Positions 43,529 to 53,600 of a stretch of 64,000 nucleotides of DNA are shown piece by piece (position 1 is the first letter of the stretch; every line of letters begins with the position of its first letter). The position numbers were made by a program, and so were the translations under genes. Below the pieces are notes generated by a model. That model was not told the origin of the DNA and did no database searches. It was given only the letters and a program-made list of their open reading frames with translations. Where the stretch lies: the NCBI GenBank assembly GCA_008330645.1, contig VLTN01000060.1:153334-217333 (forward strand), in the 5' to 3' direction. Source of the DNA: Cafeteria roenbergensis (Eukaryota > Sar > Bigyra > Bicosoecida > Cafeteriaceae).

Positions 43529-46170
43529 TGGCGCGTGGCGTGTGTGGCGCTGGGCAAGGCAACGGCAACTCTGCACTCGACTGGCGTCGTTGTGGCTGGG
43601 CGCAGTCCCCAAGCGCGAGCACGCACACACACGAGCGGGCGCCTCCAGTGACCGCCGTACGCCGCGGCCCGAGTCGCTGTCAGCGCTGCTGCGAGGGATA
43701 GAAGGGCGGGTGGGGGTGAGAAGGCATGGGCACGTGCACGGTTGATGGGGGGCGCTCTGCAGGCACTGGCCGCGTCAACCACCAGGAGACCGCCTCGCGG
43801 ACGGGATGGATCGACGGTGGGGGAGGACGTCGCTGCTGGCGGCCGGCGGCTGGAGCTGGCTTCAAGAGATCGGGAAAGATTTCGTCAGGTATGATTATCA
43901 CTGCTTATCCCCACGGTTAAGTAAGACTGGGGCGGCAGTACAATTTCGTCATCTCCCCTGAAGCACAGCATCCAGCCGCAGCCGCACAGCAGCAGCGGCG
44001 CACCTCCACCTCCGCAGAATCCATATCCGGAGCCCCGCCTCCACCCATCAGGAAGGAGGCGGTCGGGACGGGCTGGCCGCCGGCCGGCCTTGCCATCGAG
44101 CGTCGGACTTAAAAAGCTCGATTAGGGTTGTTTCAACAGCGGACCGAGGCCCTTTTGCGTTGAATTTCCTCGTCATCCGCTCGGGCAAGGCCGCGACGGA
44201 CGGAGCCATGGCTGGCCAGTTGGCGCGATGGTGGGTCAGAGAAGGGGGATGCGGTCTCGTCACCGCGGCCCATCGTGTGGGCCGCTTGGAGACTCTAGTC
44301 TGAAAACATCCGAGATCGTCATACCCACCAGTCGGCCGGCCGGACGGGCCTCAGGGCAAAGACGACAGAAGTGCAGTCTGTCACGCGCCCGCACCAGGCA
44401 GCCCCATTCCGCGGGGCGCCCGGACCGGGCATCCAGACGGAGTACGCACATTCGGCTCATCACTGGCCCGAGGACGGAGGCGGGCGCGAGCCATGGCTGG
44501 GGAAGGCACACTGGCCGGGACTCACGAGTTGCGCACGGCCAGCGGCAGCCGGCGAGCGGTGCAGCCGGCCCTCAGAGAATGAGACAGCCGCGCGTGGCCC
44601 GGGCACTGCGCGGTCGGGTCGGGGGACGGGAGGCGGAAACGATGGCGTCGGCGGCCGGGAGGCAGTCCGCCGCCGGGCGGCGGGGATCCTAGTGTCAGAC
44701 AGGGGCGAAAGAATGCGAGATGTCTCCATATGGACGGTGTCCGGTCGGAGTGAACTATGCATGAGTGTGGGTATCATCACCCACTAGGTTGCCCACCGCG
44801 GCACGGCACGGAGCACCGGCCGTGCCGTCGGGAGCGGCGGGGCGGGGCGGATGGGGCTGGAGCGCGGCAGCGGGGGGTGGAGGGCTCGGTAGGAAGGCAG
44901 CTCGGACGAAAAAGATCGATTTTTCACCGACTGGTGTTCCAGCCATCAATGGCAGGGGGCGAACCCCACCATGTCCTTGTTCGTCACCGCCCCCGGGCCC
45001 GCCGGACGCGCTCGCTCGCCCGCCATGGTGCAGCCCATCTCACGCCAATCGTCGCCGCTGGGTGCCTCCAATGGAGGCCTCCCGCCGCGGGATCCGCCGT
45101 CCGGAAGGCAACGTCGCTGCGGGGCACGGCGGACCGGGGGAGGGCGGGAACGACACACGACGATGCGGTGGCCAGGGGCACGGGTCGGAGCGGCGCAGCG
45201 CGCCACGGCGGTGGGAGTCGCTCAGAGATCTTGGTGATAGGTAATGTCTCATCACGTCCGGTTGATGGCCGGTATCAAGAGTAGCAAATAAAGTTAACAT
45301 CGTTGCGGCTCGGCGCGGCACGGGGACCGCTGGCGGCAGCACCCTCGCCCCGACCCTCCCGCGTTCATTCTCAGACAAATGCCTCAGTATAATCAAGGTG
45401 GAACCCCCTCCAGCTGAATGGATTGGTGCCTTCAGGGTCATACTCGTCATCTTTTGTCATCACAGAATGCGCGGGACGCCGCGGCCAACGGGAGCGCGCG
45501 CGCACACATGGCGTGCAACGGCGAGTCTCACAGGTACCGCATCCGGAATCTCGGCGGCGATGGCCAGGGGGCGGGTGCGCTCAGGGCGCCGAGGCAGCGG
45601 CAGGAGCCGCGGAAGGACCGCCGCCCGTTGCCGGAAGGGTTGTTTGAAACAGCCCCAAACGTGATGGACTGCTGCGCCCCCGACGGCCGTGGCCAGATCG
45701 GGAGCGCGCAGCGCAGGCGACCCCCACTAGTCGGGAAGACCGGCCATGGCTGCGGGCGGGAGCGGACGCGAGGGCCGACACGGAAGGGGGAGGGCGCTGG
45801 TGGCTCGGGGCGCGCCTGACATGGCCGCCAACGACGAGCACTTCGCGAGCGCAAGCCCGCGTCGAAACGCGGCCTCGCGCCGCGACAACGCGATGTGCGT
45901 GTGCTTCGGGTCAGTCTAGAACGGCCCCCTGGCTTGAATGTTGGGGGCCGTCCTCTTTCCAAGAAGTCATGGTCGATCAACCGGGGAAAGAAGGTGCTTT
46001 GCATCACACCCGGAGCGCACGCTGGCGAGGCCGCAGCGCAGCAGCCCTGGCACGCGCCGGGCGCGGGGGGGGCAGGGAGCCCCTCGGCCGGCGCGTGGCT
46101 TGGCTGGCAGCTTGGCGGCCGTGGCCGTCGCAGGAGTTGGGGGGGCGGACGCGAAGCCAAAGGCTCACCT
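43484..46170. repeat. 2.7-kb direct duplication, right copy
   Basis: Partner of 38278-40971. It begins inside the last codons of the Ala-rich gene and ends 178 bp before the eL31 start codon, so it occupies the whole spacer between those genes and may contain eL31 regulatory sequence. No coding exon is supported inside. The internal hairpin is at 45921-45951. Confidence 0.93.
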
Positions 46171-46348
46171 TGCACTGTCGTGACGAAGATCGTTCGAGTG
46201 GCCTGCAAAGGCTGCCTCGTTCGGTCTCGTGGCGGCTCTGCAACAGAGGCGGCAGGCCGACGTCGGCCTCCTCACGGTCGTCAAAGTTCCGCCTGCTGCG
46301 CGCCTCCAGAGCCCTCGCCACTTGGGCCGGTTCCCCGATCTAGCTGCC

Positions 46349-47363
46349 ATGCCCCGCGATGCCAAGGACTCCAAGCCGGCGCTCAACGGTGAGGGCACTG
46401 CGTGGCCAGCCTCAGCGTTCAGCGGCGTCCGGGGGCAGAGCGGACGCCCTCGCCTCGCGCCTTGCTACGCGCATCCCCCTTCTAGCGCCGCCAGACCGCG
46501 CGACGCGGCCCCTCGCCTGGGCATGTTCGCCAAACCTCCTTGTCTGGTCGATGGCTCGTCAGCGCTCGCCTTGCTCGATCTACTCGTCTCGGCGACGAGG
46601 CTGCTTTGCGGCCTCGCCAGCCGGCTGCGGTCCAAAGCTCATTTTACCGTCGGTGTCCGGCCCCTTGCCGCTGGTACTGCTGGGACAGCCCTGGTGGACG
46701 GAACGTGTGCGGGGGGTGCCATGCGCAACGGGCCAACGGTGATGGGGCTTCGGGTGCCACATCAGGTGGGGGGGGGGAGCCATGGAGCGTTTTGCTTCGT
46801 GTGGGCCAACAGCCCAGCAGCACCATGTGCCTCCCAGCTGGCCTGGGCAGGACCGTTGCGCGTGTCCGCTCTCCAGATAGCCCGCCGTTGTGCCGGTGCT
46901 CATCTGGCGTCGGCACTGCTTGCAGGTTCCTTGCATCGCCTGGCCCGCTCCACGGCCGCCTTGACCATTGCTTCGTGCTTCTCCGTGCCTCCGCCACGCA
47001 TTGCGAACCGCAGAGCCCCGCACCATCGAGGCCACGGTGAACCTCCACAAGCGCCTTCATGGCAGCACCTTCAAGAAGAAGGCCCCCCGTGGCGTGCGCG
47101 CCCTCAAGGCTTTCGCCACCGCGACCATGGGCACCAAGTACGTGCGCGTCGCCGGCGACCTCAACCGCTTCGTGTGGCACAAGGGCGTCCGCAACGTGCC
47201 GTACCGCGTGCGCGTGCGCATGGAGCGCAAGCGCATCACCGAGAAGAAGAAGCAGGACAAGTACGGCGAGATGTACACCATTGTCAGCTTGCTCGAGCCG
47301 GAGTCGCTCGCTGGCCTCAAGACCACGCTCGTGACCGAGGCTGACGAGGCCGACCTTGAGTGA
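46349..47363 (+). CDS. RPL31: 60S ribosomal protein eL31
   Basis: Two exons, 46349..46388 (40 nt) and 47014..47363, give 129 residues; the intron is GTGAGG to CGCAG, phase 1. The joined start MPRDAKDSKPALNEPRTIEA leads into VNLHKRLHG, FKKKAPRGVRALKAFA, MGTKYVRVAGDLNRFVW and GVRNVPYRVRVRMERKR, the complete eL31 signature. Length is typical (about 115-125 residues). eL31 sits at the polypeptide exit tunnel of the large subunit. The 625-nt intron is the longest found in this window and contains no supported exon. Confidence 0.95.
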
Positions 47364-47446
47364 TGTGCTGTTGCGGCGCGCCATGCTGCAGCCAACTTTG
47401 GGGAGAACCGTCCATTCTCTGGCAGCATTCTCGCCCCTTTTCTCAA

Positions 47447-48478
47447 TCACGCTGTCACGCTCGCACCCACGCGGACGCCTGCCTCGTCGACGACGAATGG
47501 CAATGATGACCCGAGGCATGGCCCAGCGGCATGGTCACGCACTTCTGCTCCGATGATGCCAGTCACACCCGATGCGCTGCCCGAGGGCAGCGGCCCCAGC
47601 GAAACAGCGAGGCCGGCCGCTGCCCACAAGGCGGCCTCGAAGCCCTCCTGGTGGGACGCCATTCCCTCGGGGGCAGCTGCTGCAGCTTCCGCTGGCAGTA
47701 CCCGTGATCCCAAAGACTGCGCCGCCGGCACCAGTTCGCTCCTGACCCGCACGCACACTCCCGCGACGGCTGGGTCGGCGTGCGAACGAGCCCCGTCGAC
47801 CTCAGCCGCTGGACGAGCGCCAGCGCCCCGAAGCAGCCGCGCGATTCCCGCACAGGCTTCCGCGCCGCAGATGCGCCCCGCGCTGTCCACAGCACCTCCC
47901 ACGTCGTCCACTATGACGAGCACGCGCGCTGGGCGATCGCCGCCCCACCCCCATCCGCCTGCTCCGCCTGCCGCGACACCATCCAGCTGCCTCCTCGCGG
48001 TGGCTGCCGGCAGCTCGCCCTCCTGAATCTCAACATGTGCGACTCGCCGTTCCAGCGCGGCAGTGGGAAGGCCCTGCGGGCGATGGGCAATGGGGGGGGG
48101 GGGGGTGGAAGCGGTAGCTCTGGCGCCGAAGTCAGGCCAGGGCTGCCCGCACTCAGTGGTGCGCCAACCACTCTCTGCGCCGCGGCCCCCTTGGCCGCGA
48201 CTCCACGAGCGGGCCCGCTGCAGCCGCACGCATCATCGATACTGTCCACTCACCGCCTTGCGAAGCGCCTGGGCCCACTGCTCCCAGCGAGCGGGCTCGC
48301 TGAACACAAGCAGCGCTGCCAGCCCCGCATCGCGAGCCAGCGCGCCGGCCACCATCCGGGCCAAGAGCCACGAACCATCCACATCTAGTGAATCGGCCAC
48401 CACCGTGAGGCGCCCTCGGGCAGAGAGCGCGGAGCCGAGCTCCAGCCCGGGCCCCAGAACCAAGCTGGTGTCAGCCAT
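47447..48478 (-). CDS. Elongator complex subunit 6 (ELP6)-like protein
   Basis: Two exons, 48478..48254 and 48073..47447, give 283 residues (human ELP6 has 266); the intron (180 nt) is GTGAGT to CGCAG, phase 0. The protein begins with a core strand LTVVADSLDVDGSWLLARMV matching ELP6 GKLTLLCD-x-x-x-DGSFLVHHF. It continues LLVFSEPARWEQWAQALRKA, then GLPTAALERRVAHVEIQEGE, parallel to the ELP6 stretch ending in LVFLEGL. LVIVDDVGGAVDSAG corresponds to its VDDLSVLLSLG strand. As in ELP6, the RecA-like fold lacks an intact Walker A. It would form the Elp456 ring needed for wobble-uridine modification of tRNA. The middle is shortened and Ala-rich. Confidence 0.68.
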
Positions 48479-48942
48479 GCCGCTCCCCCGCTACGGCAGT
48501 GCCTCGTCGACGTGTGGCTTGCTCCAGCTCCGACCGCGGCCCGCGCGCCCGCTCGCTGCTGCGGTGGTGGCGGCAGCGGCGGCAACCGCGGGGGGGGTGA
48601 GGGGTGGCAGCCGGCTTTGGCTGCCAGGCAGAGGGGCAGGCCTGGCAGAGCGCCTTGCCCCTGCGTCACCGGCCCGAGCAACCATGCTTTGCGGGCTCCC
48701 AAGCGCGCCACTCAGCACAACCGCCCGCCCTGCGACGGCCCCCGTGGGCATCTCCCGCGGCTCGTTGCACCCGCGCCTGCCTGTGGCGCTTGCCCTGCTC
48801 CGCTCTGCCGAACCCGCGCTGCCCGCGAGAGCGCGACCTGGGCCCGTCACAGCGGCGTGTCCCGGAGCGGCTTCACCAAGAAAGCCTCGGCCTGCACTCG
48901 CAGTCCCCATTCGTCTTGCTGCTTGCCGACTGGAGGGGCTCC
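48479..48942. promoter_or_regulatory. Divergent region, ELP6-like / peroxiredoxin
   Basis: A 464-bp interval between divergent start codons. No additional exon or motif recognised. Confidence 0.35.
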
Positions 48943-49914
48943 ATGGCGGCAGCGGGCGCGAGTGACGGAGGGGCGGACGCTGCAGTCCGCCTCGGCGACC
49001 AGCTTCCCGACTGCGCGATCACCACGGACCAGGGGACGAGTAGTCTCCTCAGCTTCGACCCCAGCAACTGGCTGCTCCTCTTCTCGTATCCCAAGGACAT
49101 GACTCCCGTGTGTGCAACGGTGAGCATGCACGGCTCGGCCGCCGGCCTCTTGCGTGCCAGCGAGGCGGGCCTGCGGAGCGGTGGGTCCTCCCTTGCTTCT
49201 CCGCGCGCGCGCGCGCGCGCGCGCGAACTCGTTGGGTGTGGCCGATGGCATGGCCCCAGTTCTTGGCGCTGTTTGCCTCTTGTGCTTGCCTTTGTGCAGG
49301 AAATGGCGGAGCTCGCCAAGTGCCACGAGGAGTTTTCGCGCCGCGGAGTTTCCCTGCTTGGACTGTGCGTCGGGACCGTGGAGGAGCACCGAGCCTTTGT
49401 CCAAGACGTGGAGGAGACATTCGAGGTCTCGATTCGTTTCCCGGTGATTGCCGACGTGTCCCGAGAGGTGGTCCGCAGCCTGGGCCTGATTCACCCCCGC
49501 ATGCGCGGCACCGCCGGCGGAAGGCACAGCGTTCGCAGCGTGATCGTCGCGTCGCCTGTCGAGCCGGATGCCGCAGGCCGCGAGGTGGAGCTCTTGCTGC
49601 ACTACCCGCCGCACATTGGCCGCGACACCACGGAGCTGCTGCGCTGCGTGGACGCGCTCCTGCGCTCTCACGCGGATGGCGACATTGGCACTCCAGCCAA
49701 CTGGCGGGCCGGCGACGACGTCCTGTTGCTTCCCACCGCCACAGAGGAGGAGGTCGATGAGAAACAGGCCGCCCGGGCCACCGCTGCTGCAACAGCAGGG
49801 CCGGGCGGGGACGCGACGGCAGGCGCCCCCGCTGCACCCTCCGGCTTCAGCCAGCTTCGGTCGTATTTGCGCCTCAAACCCGACCCCGGCATTTCGTTGC
49901 GAGACGACCTGTAG
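48943..49914 (+). CDS. 1-Cys peroxiredoxin (PRDX6-like)
   Basis: Two exons, 48943..49119 and 49300..49914, give 263 residues; the intron (180 nt, containing an alternating GC tract) is GTGAGC to TGCAG, phase 0. Exon 1 ends within the active site and the join gives LFSYPKDMTPVCATEMAELA, with the peroxidatic Cys in the P-V-C-x-T-E context of PRDX6. LLGLCVGTVEEHRAFVQDVE and FPVIADVSREVVRSLGLIHP match the rest of the thioredoxin-like fold, and the PRDX6-type C-terminal arm contains LLHYPPHIGRDTTELLRCVD and ANWRAGDDVLLLP. A second resolving Cys is not evident. The last 50 residues are an Ala/Gly-rich extension ending LRLKPDPGISLRDDL. It reduces hydroperoxides. Confidence 0.88.
   Translation: MAAAGASDGGADAAVRLGDQLPDCAITTDQGTSSLLSFDPSNWLLLFSYPKDMTPVCATVSMHGSAAGLLRASEAGLRSGGSSLASPRARARARELVGCGRWHGPSSWRCLPLVLAFVQEMAELAKCHEEFSRRGVSLLGLCVGTVEEHRAFVQDVEETFEVSIRFPVIADVSREVVRSLGLIHPRMRGTAGGRHSVRSVIVASPVEPDAAGREVELLLHYPPHIGRDTTELLRCVDALLRSHADGDIGTPANWRAGDDVLLLPTATEEEVDEKQAARATAAATAGPGGDATAGAPAAPSGFSQLRSYLRLKPDPGISLRDDL
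49201..49224. repeat. Alternating GC dinucleotide tract in intron
   Basis: About 12 CG units inside the peroxiredoxin intron; potential Z-DNA or slippage site. Confidence 0.8.
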
Positions 49915-51162
49915 TGGCTCGCTTCTGCATCGGCTTGGCAGCACCTCGGCGCGCGCTCGAATTCGTTGGGGCTGGGCGGCTGCTGCAGGGCAGCTCGTGG
50001 GGGAGGTGCGCCGGCGCAGAGTACCGCGGGTGCCCCTGGACTCTGAGCGCTGCGTTTGAAACCGTTGCCTGGCTGCCTGAGCCAGGTGACCAAAACCCGC
50101 GGTGCCGTTCTTGTGTGTGCGCCCGCCAGCTCAAGGCACTGCACGCGCTTACACATGCGGTGGTGGTACGAGAACTGGCCCGACGCAACGTGCGCGCGTG
50201 GGCGCTGGCAACTATAAGCCGCCAACACGTGGCTTGAAACGCATTCTGGCGTTCGGTCCAGACTCTCCTGGGGCTCTTGCTCTTGCCACCTGACTGCCAG
50301 AAGAGGTTACTGCCTTTTGTCTCCCTCGCTAAGCTGTCTGTTCACCGGGCTATCCTTGTGACATGGTCGAATGCCGAAAATCGCGTCTTGCCGTTTTGTG
50401 CGAAACGTTAATCCAGGCGCTGATTCTGCTGGCCGAGAAGTTAGCGAATGGACTGCGCAGTGGGCCCACTCCGTTCAGCCATGACAACCACAGGTTGGAG
50501 GCTGCTTCAGTATCGAAGCCAGAAACGCTAAAGAATGTGGTCCATTGCCGATGTGGCCAACAGCAGCCATGCAGGCGTTGGGCCTTGGCACAGGTCCTGG
50601 ACTGGCTCGGAATCAGAAACGTGTGAAACGTGTTCACGACCAAAAAGGCTACGACGCGCATCAACCAAGTTGTCGCCGGCTCGTGTGAGCTGGTGGCAGT
50701 GGCCAGCGCAGGCAGGGAAGGCCGCGTGGGGCAAGGTTGACGAGGCAAGGCCAGCGCAAATGGGTGGTGTGAGGGCATCGCATTGGGGACGCGGACGAGC
50801 AGAGGGCAGGCAAACAAGAAGCTGACCGTCCGCGGAGACGCGATTGGGTCCCCTCGCTGCCTGACCCCTCGCCCGGAAGCACCGCGACGTTGCAGCACAA
50901 GGTGAGCGTGGGCAAAGCTGCCAGTTGGCGCTTCGCCCAAATCTGGGAGGCGTGGCGCTCCGGAACGCTGACCACGCGGCCAGTACCAGGCGAATGCCCG
51001 ACTTTGGCATGCGCCGCTTGGTCGCGCGGCGCGTGAACAGCGAGGGCGTGCTTCTCAATTGGCAACGGCGTCAGCTCTGCCTTCCCGGAGCCTTTTTGTT
51101 TGCTGTTTGCTGGCGGCTGAAGCGCACCTCCGCGGGCAACCGAACAGCCCAGACCCCCGAGG
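49915..51162. other. 1.25-kb interval without recognised gene
   Basis: Between the peroxiredoxin stop and the cytochrome b5 start, both on the plus strand. The part at about 50280-50650 is visibly richer in A and T than the surroundings. I see only short frames with no domain and no convincing splice-joined exons. It is unusually long for this gene-dense stretch and could hold an unrecognised RNA gene or a decayed element. Confidence 0.45.
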
Positions 51163-51912
51163 ATGGCGTCTGTGCGCAAGACTGCAGCCAAGGCGGAGCC
51201 CGAGGGCACGGCGAGCGCCTCGCCTGCCGAGGCGCCCCTTCCCGAGATGACCTTGGAGGAGGTCAAGAAGCACGCGAGCGAGAAGGACTGCTTCATCGCC
51301 GTGGACGGCCTTGTGTGCGACGTGACCGAGTACCTCCCCAACCACCCGGGCTCCATGGAGCAGCTCCTGGACGTGGCAGGTGAGACCCAGTCGTCCGGGC
51401 TGGCGCGGTCGCGCGCTCGACCAGGGGCACAGCCGTGGCTGGCGCCCGAATCAGTGCAGCCCCTGCGCGCGCGCCGCCCCCGGGGGCCTGCAGCGAGCGT
51501 TTGTCTCTGACTCCTCACCTTGCCTCCCTCCCGTGCCCTCTCGCTGCCAACAACAAAACCCATCCCTCCCACGGATCCGCAGGGCAGGACGCGACCGGCG
51601 AGTGAGTCCGAAGCGACTGCGGGCTCGGCGGCCGGCGCAGCCAGTTGCCCAACCTCGACGACTAACCCAGCCGTCTGAACGTCTTTCCCGCCTCCGTCGG
51701 TGCGCAGGTTCTTTGACCACGGCCACTCCCTCAATGCTGTCCGCAAGATGAAGCAGCTGGCCGTCGCCAGGCTGCCCAAGGGCGAGGGCGAGCGCCACAC
51801 GGCTTCGGTCCCGACCTCCGGCGAGCAAGGCTCATCGGGCTCCACGCCCGTCATCGGCCTGGTGCTTCTTCTCGTTGCCCTCGCTGCGTACTACGTGCTC
51901 ACCAAGCAGTGA
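51163..51912 (+). CDS. Tail-anchored cytochrome b5
   Basis: Three exons, 51163..51379, 51583..51601 (19 nt) and 51708..51912, give 146 residues; introns are GTGAG to CGCAG, phases 1 and 2. The joined heme domain reads EMTLEEVKKHASEKDCFIAV, DVTEYLPNHPGSMEQLLDVA, GQDATGE (micro-exon plus split codons) and FFDHGHSLNAVRKMKQL. Heme-ligand histidines are in NHPGS (usually HPGG) and GHSLNA. A C-terminal hydrophobic helix (VIGLVLLLVALAAYYVL) followed by TKQ is a tail anchor for ER or mitochondrial outer membrane. The 19-nt exon is essential for the frame and for the conserved G-x-D-A-T segment. It donates electrons to desaturases and other oxidases. Confidence 0.92.
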
Positions 51913-52304
51913 TTGGCCCCTCCCCCCCTTGGCGCAGCTGAAGGCACAGATGCGTGAGAGCGCTCGCTGGCAATCGCCCGAACGTCCCCCGCCCCGCCCC
52001 CGCTCCGCTCAAGGCCGGCGGCCGGCCGCTGGGCGTTTTCGCGATTCCGACGTCGCTCTGGTCAAAATGCACACGCATGACCAACCCACCGCGTGCAGCC
52101 CGGCGCTGAGTCAGTCCCTGAACCTGGCCAAGGCACCCGAGCACATTGCGCCCAACCCGGTTGACACGCACCGAGAGATCGGCGCGGAGCTCGAAGCCAC
52201 ACAAACACCCCTGGGTCACACAGCCACTGGCCCACACACCACGGCAGTCGGAGACTCGTGGCGGGCGCAACACTCGCCCCGCCGCAAGAGTCCCGCGCGT
52301 GCGC
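51913..52304. other. Convergent intergenic region
   Basis: A 392-bp interval between the cytochrome b5 and TTC4-like stops; presumably both 3' UTRs. No other feature seen. Confidence 0.45.
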
Positions 52305-53600
52305 TCACGGAGCGGAAAGCTCCGGGACGCGGAGCTCGCGAATGGAGCCCCCGTTGTCGCGGCGCATCAGCGACTCGGCCTCAGACCCCGACGGCACCAC
52401 ATACAGGACCGGCATGCCGGGCACGACGCAGTCAGGCTGCAGCAATGGGAGCACCAGCGGCGCGGCAAGAGGAACCCGAATCCACTCCCGAGCCGGTTCG
52501 TCAGCGGCAGGGCGCGAGGCAGCCAGGTCAGCATCATCGTCGTCGGCGGCGGCCTCTGCGCCCTCGATCTGCGCAGCCCACAGCGCCTCAGCCGGGACTT
52601 GGGGCGTTTCGTGCGTGCGGTAAAAGACGGACACGTTGTCCACGGTGTAGGCGCCCTCCGTGTCCCACGGCGCCGGAGGACCGGAGCCCCTGGTCGCAGG
52701 GAGCATCGCAGCAACAAGGTCCCGCACGCTGGCAGACTCGGCGCACGACTGGACCATCTCGCTGATGCCTCGAGCGGGGAAGAGGAGCGTCACAGGCCAG
52801 TGCATGGTGCCGTCCTCGTCCACGCTGGGCACCGCGTCGGAGGTCCGCACCATGTCCTTCATCAGCGGCTTGCCGATGCGAAGACCGCGCTCGGCGCACG
52901 CGCGCCTCGCAGCCGCCACTCGACGCTCGCGCTCAGCAAGCTTCGCCGCTGTGGCCGCGCGGCGCTCCTCTGCCACGCGCACGCTGTCCTCTGCCCGGGC
53001 CAGCAGTCGCTCTACCGCCGCCTTGGCCGCGCCCTCGGTGAAACCCAGCGCTGGCCGGAGCGCGTCCACTGCCTTTTGAAACTGGCCGAGCTCCACGCAG
53101 CAGGACCCCTTGCGAAAGGCCGCCTTCCCGTTTGACGGGTTGGCGACCAGGGCCTCCTCAGTGGCGCCCAGCGCGCGATGCCACACGCGTCGCTTCATGT
53201 ACACGGCGGCGATGTTCGAGTGGAGAACGGACTCCAGCGCCCGGCGCTCCTCCAGCAGCGCAGGGGAGTCTTCCACTTGCCCAGCAAGGCCAAGTGCATC
53301 TTTGTAGTGGCGAAGGGCGTTGCCAAAAAACTCGGGACCCTTCTTGAAGGCCGCATTCCCGCGGTCCTTTCGCTTCACTGCGCTGCTGAGAGCCTCTCTA
53401 TCGTCTGCCACGTCCGCCGCGCGCATGGCCTCTCCAAAGTCTGCCGCCTCGTCCGGGGACACATCCCGGAACAGAGGGTGCTCCTCGGCGTCGCCAAGGC
53501 TGTCCAAGTAGCGCTGATGCTCCTCGTCGGTCCATTCTTTCACGTCGTCGAACGCGCTTGCAACGACTTTGGAGGCCTCCGAGGCGGCCCGGTCCGCCAT
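52305..53600 (-). CDS. TTC4/Cns1-like TPR co-chaperone
   Basis: A single exon of 431 residues from the ATG at 53600 (MADRAASEASK); the frame is open for 53 codons upstream, but that part is unlike the family. The N-terminal motif EEHPLFRDVSPDE matches the H-P-L-F-M segment of TTC4. Three TPR units follow: AVKRKDRGNAAFKKG, VLHSNIAAVYMKRRVWHRAL and KAAFRKGSCCVELGQFQKAV. A charged helix (around 52900-53000) and a C-terminal 'wheel'-like domain with MHWPVTLLFPARGISEMVQ and VDNVSVFYRT complete the TTC4/Dpit47/Cns1 plan. Such proteins bind the C-terminal EEVD of Hsp90/Hsp70. Confidence 0.82.
   Translation of the reverse strand: MADRAASEASKVVASAFDDVKEWTDEEHQRYLDSLGDAEEHPLFRDVSPDEAADFGEAMRAADVADDREALSSAVKRKDRGNAAFKKGPEFFGNALRHYKDALGLAGQVEDSPALLEERRALESVLHSNIAAVYMKRRVWHRALGATEEALVANPSNGKAAFRKGSCCVELGQFQKAVDALRPALGFTEGAAKAAVERLLARAEDSVRVAEERRAATAAKLAERERRVAAARRACAERGLRIGKPLMKDMVRTSDAVPSVDEDGTMHWPVTLLFPARGISEMVQSCAESASVRDLVAAMLPATRGSGPPAPWDTEGAYTVDNVSVFYRTHETPQVPAEALWAAQIEGAEAAADDDDADLAASRPAADEPAREWIRVPLAAPLVLPLLQPDCVVPGMPVLYVVPSGSEAESLMRRDNGGSIRELRVPELSAP

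Noticed and set aside
38278-46170. LTR retrotransposon with 2.7-kb LTRs and a 2.5-kb internal region
   Set aside because: The block does not start TG and end CA, there is no primer-binding site, polypurine tract or target duplication, and the internal gene has no gag, protease, RT or integrase motif. The left block also contains the C-terminal codons of the internal gene, which fits segmental duplication.
50661-51854. 397-codon minus-strand frame over cytochrome b5 and its upstream gap
   Set aside because: It runs antisense through three cytochrome b5 exons and shows no domain.
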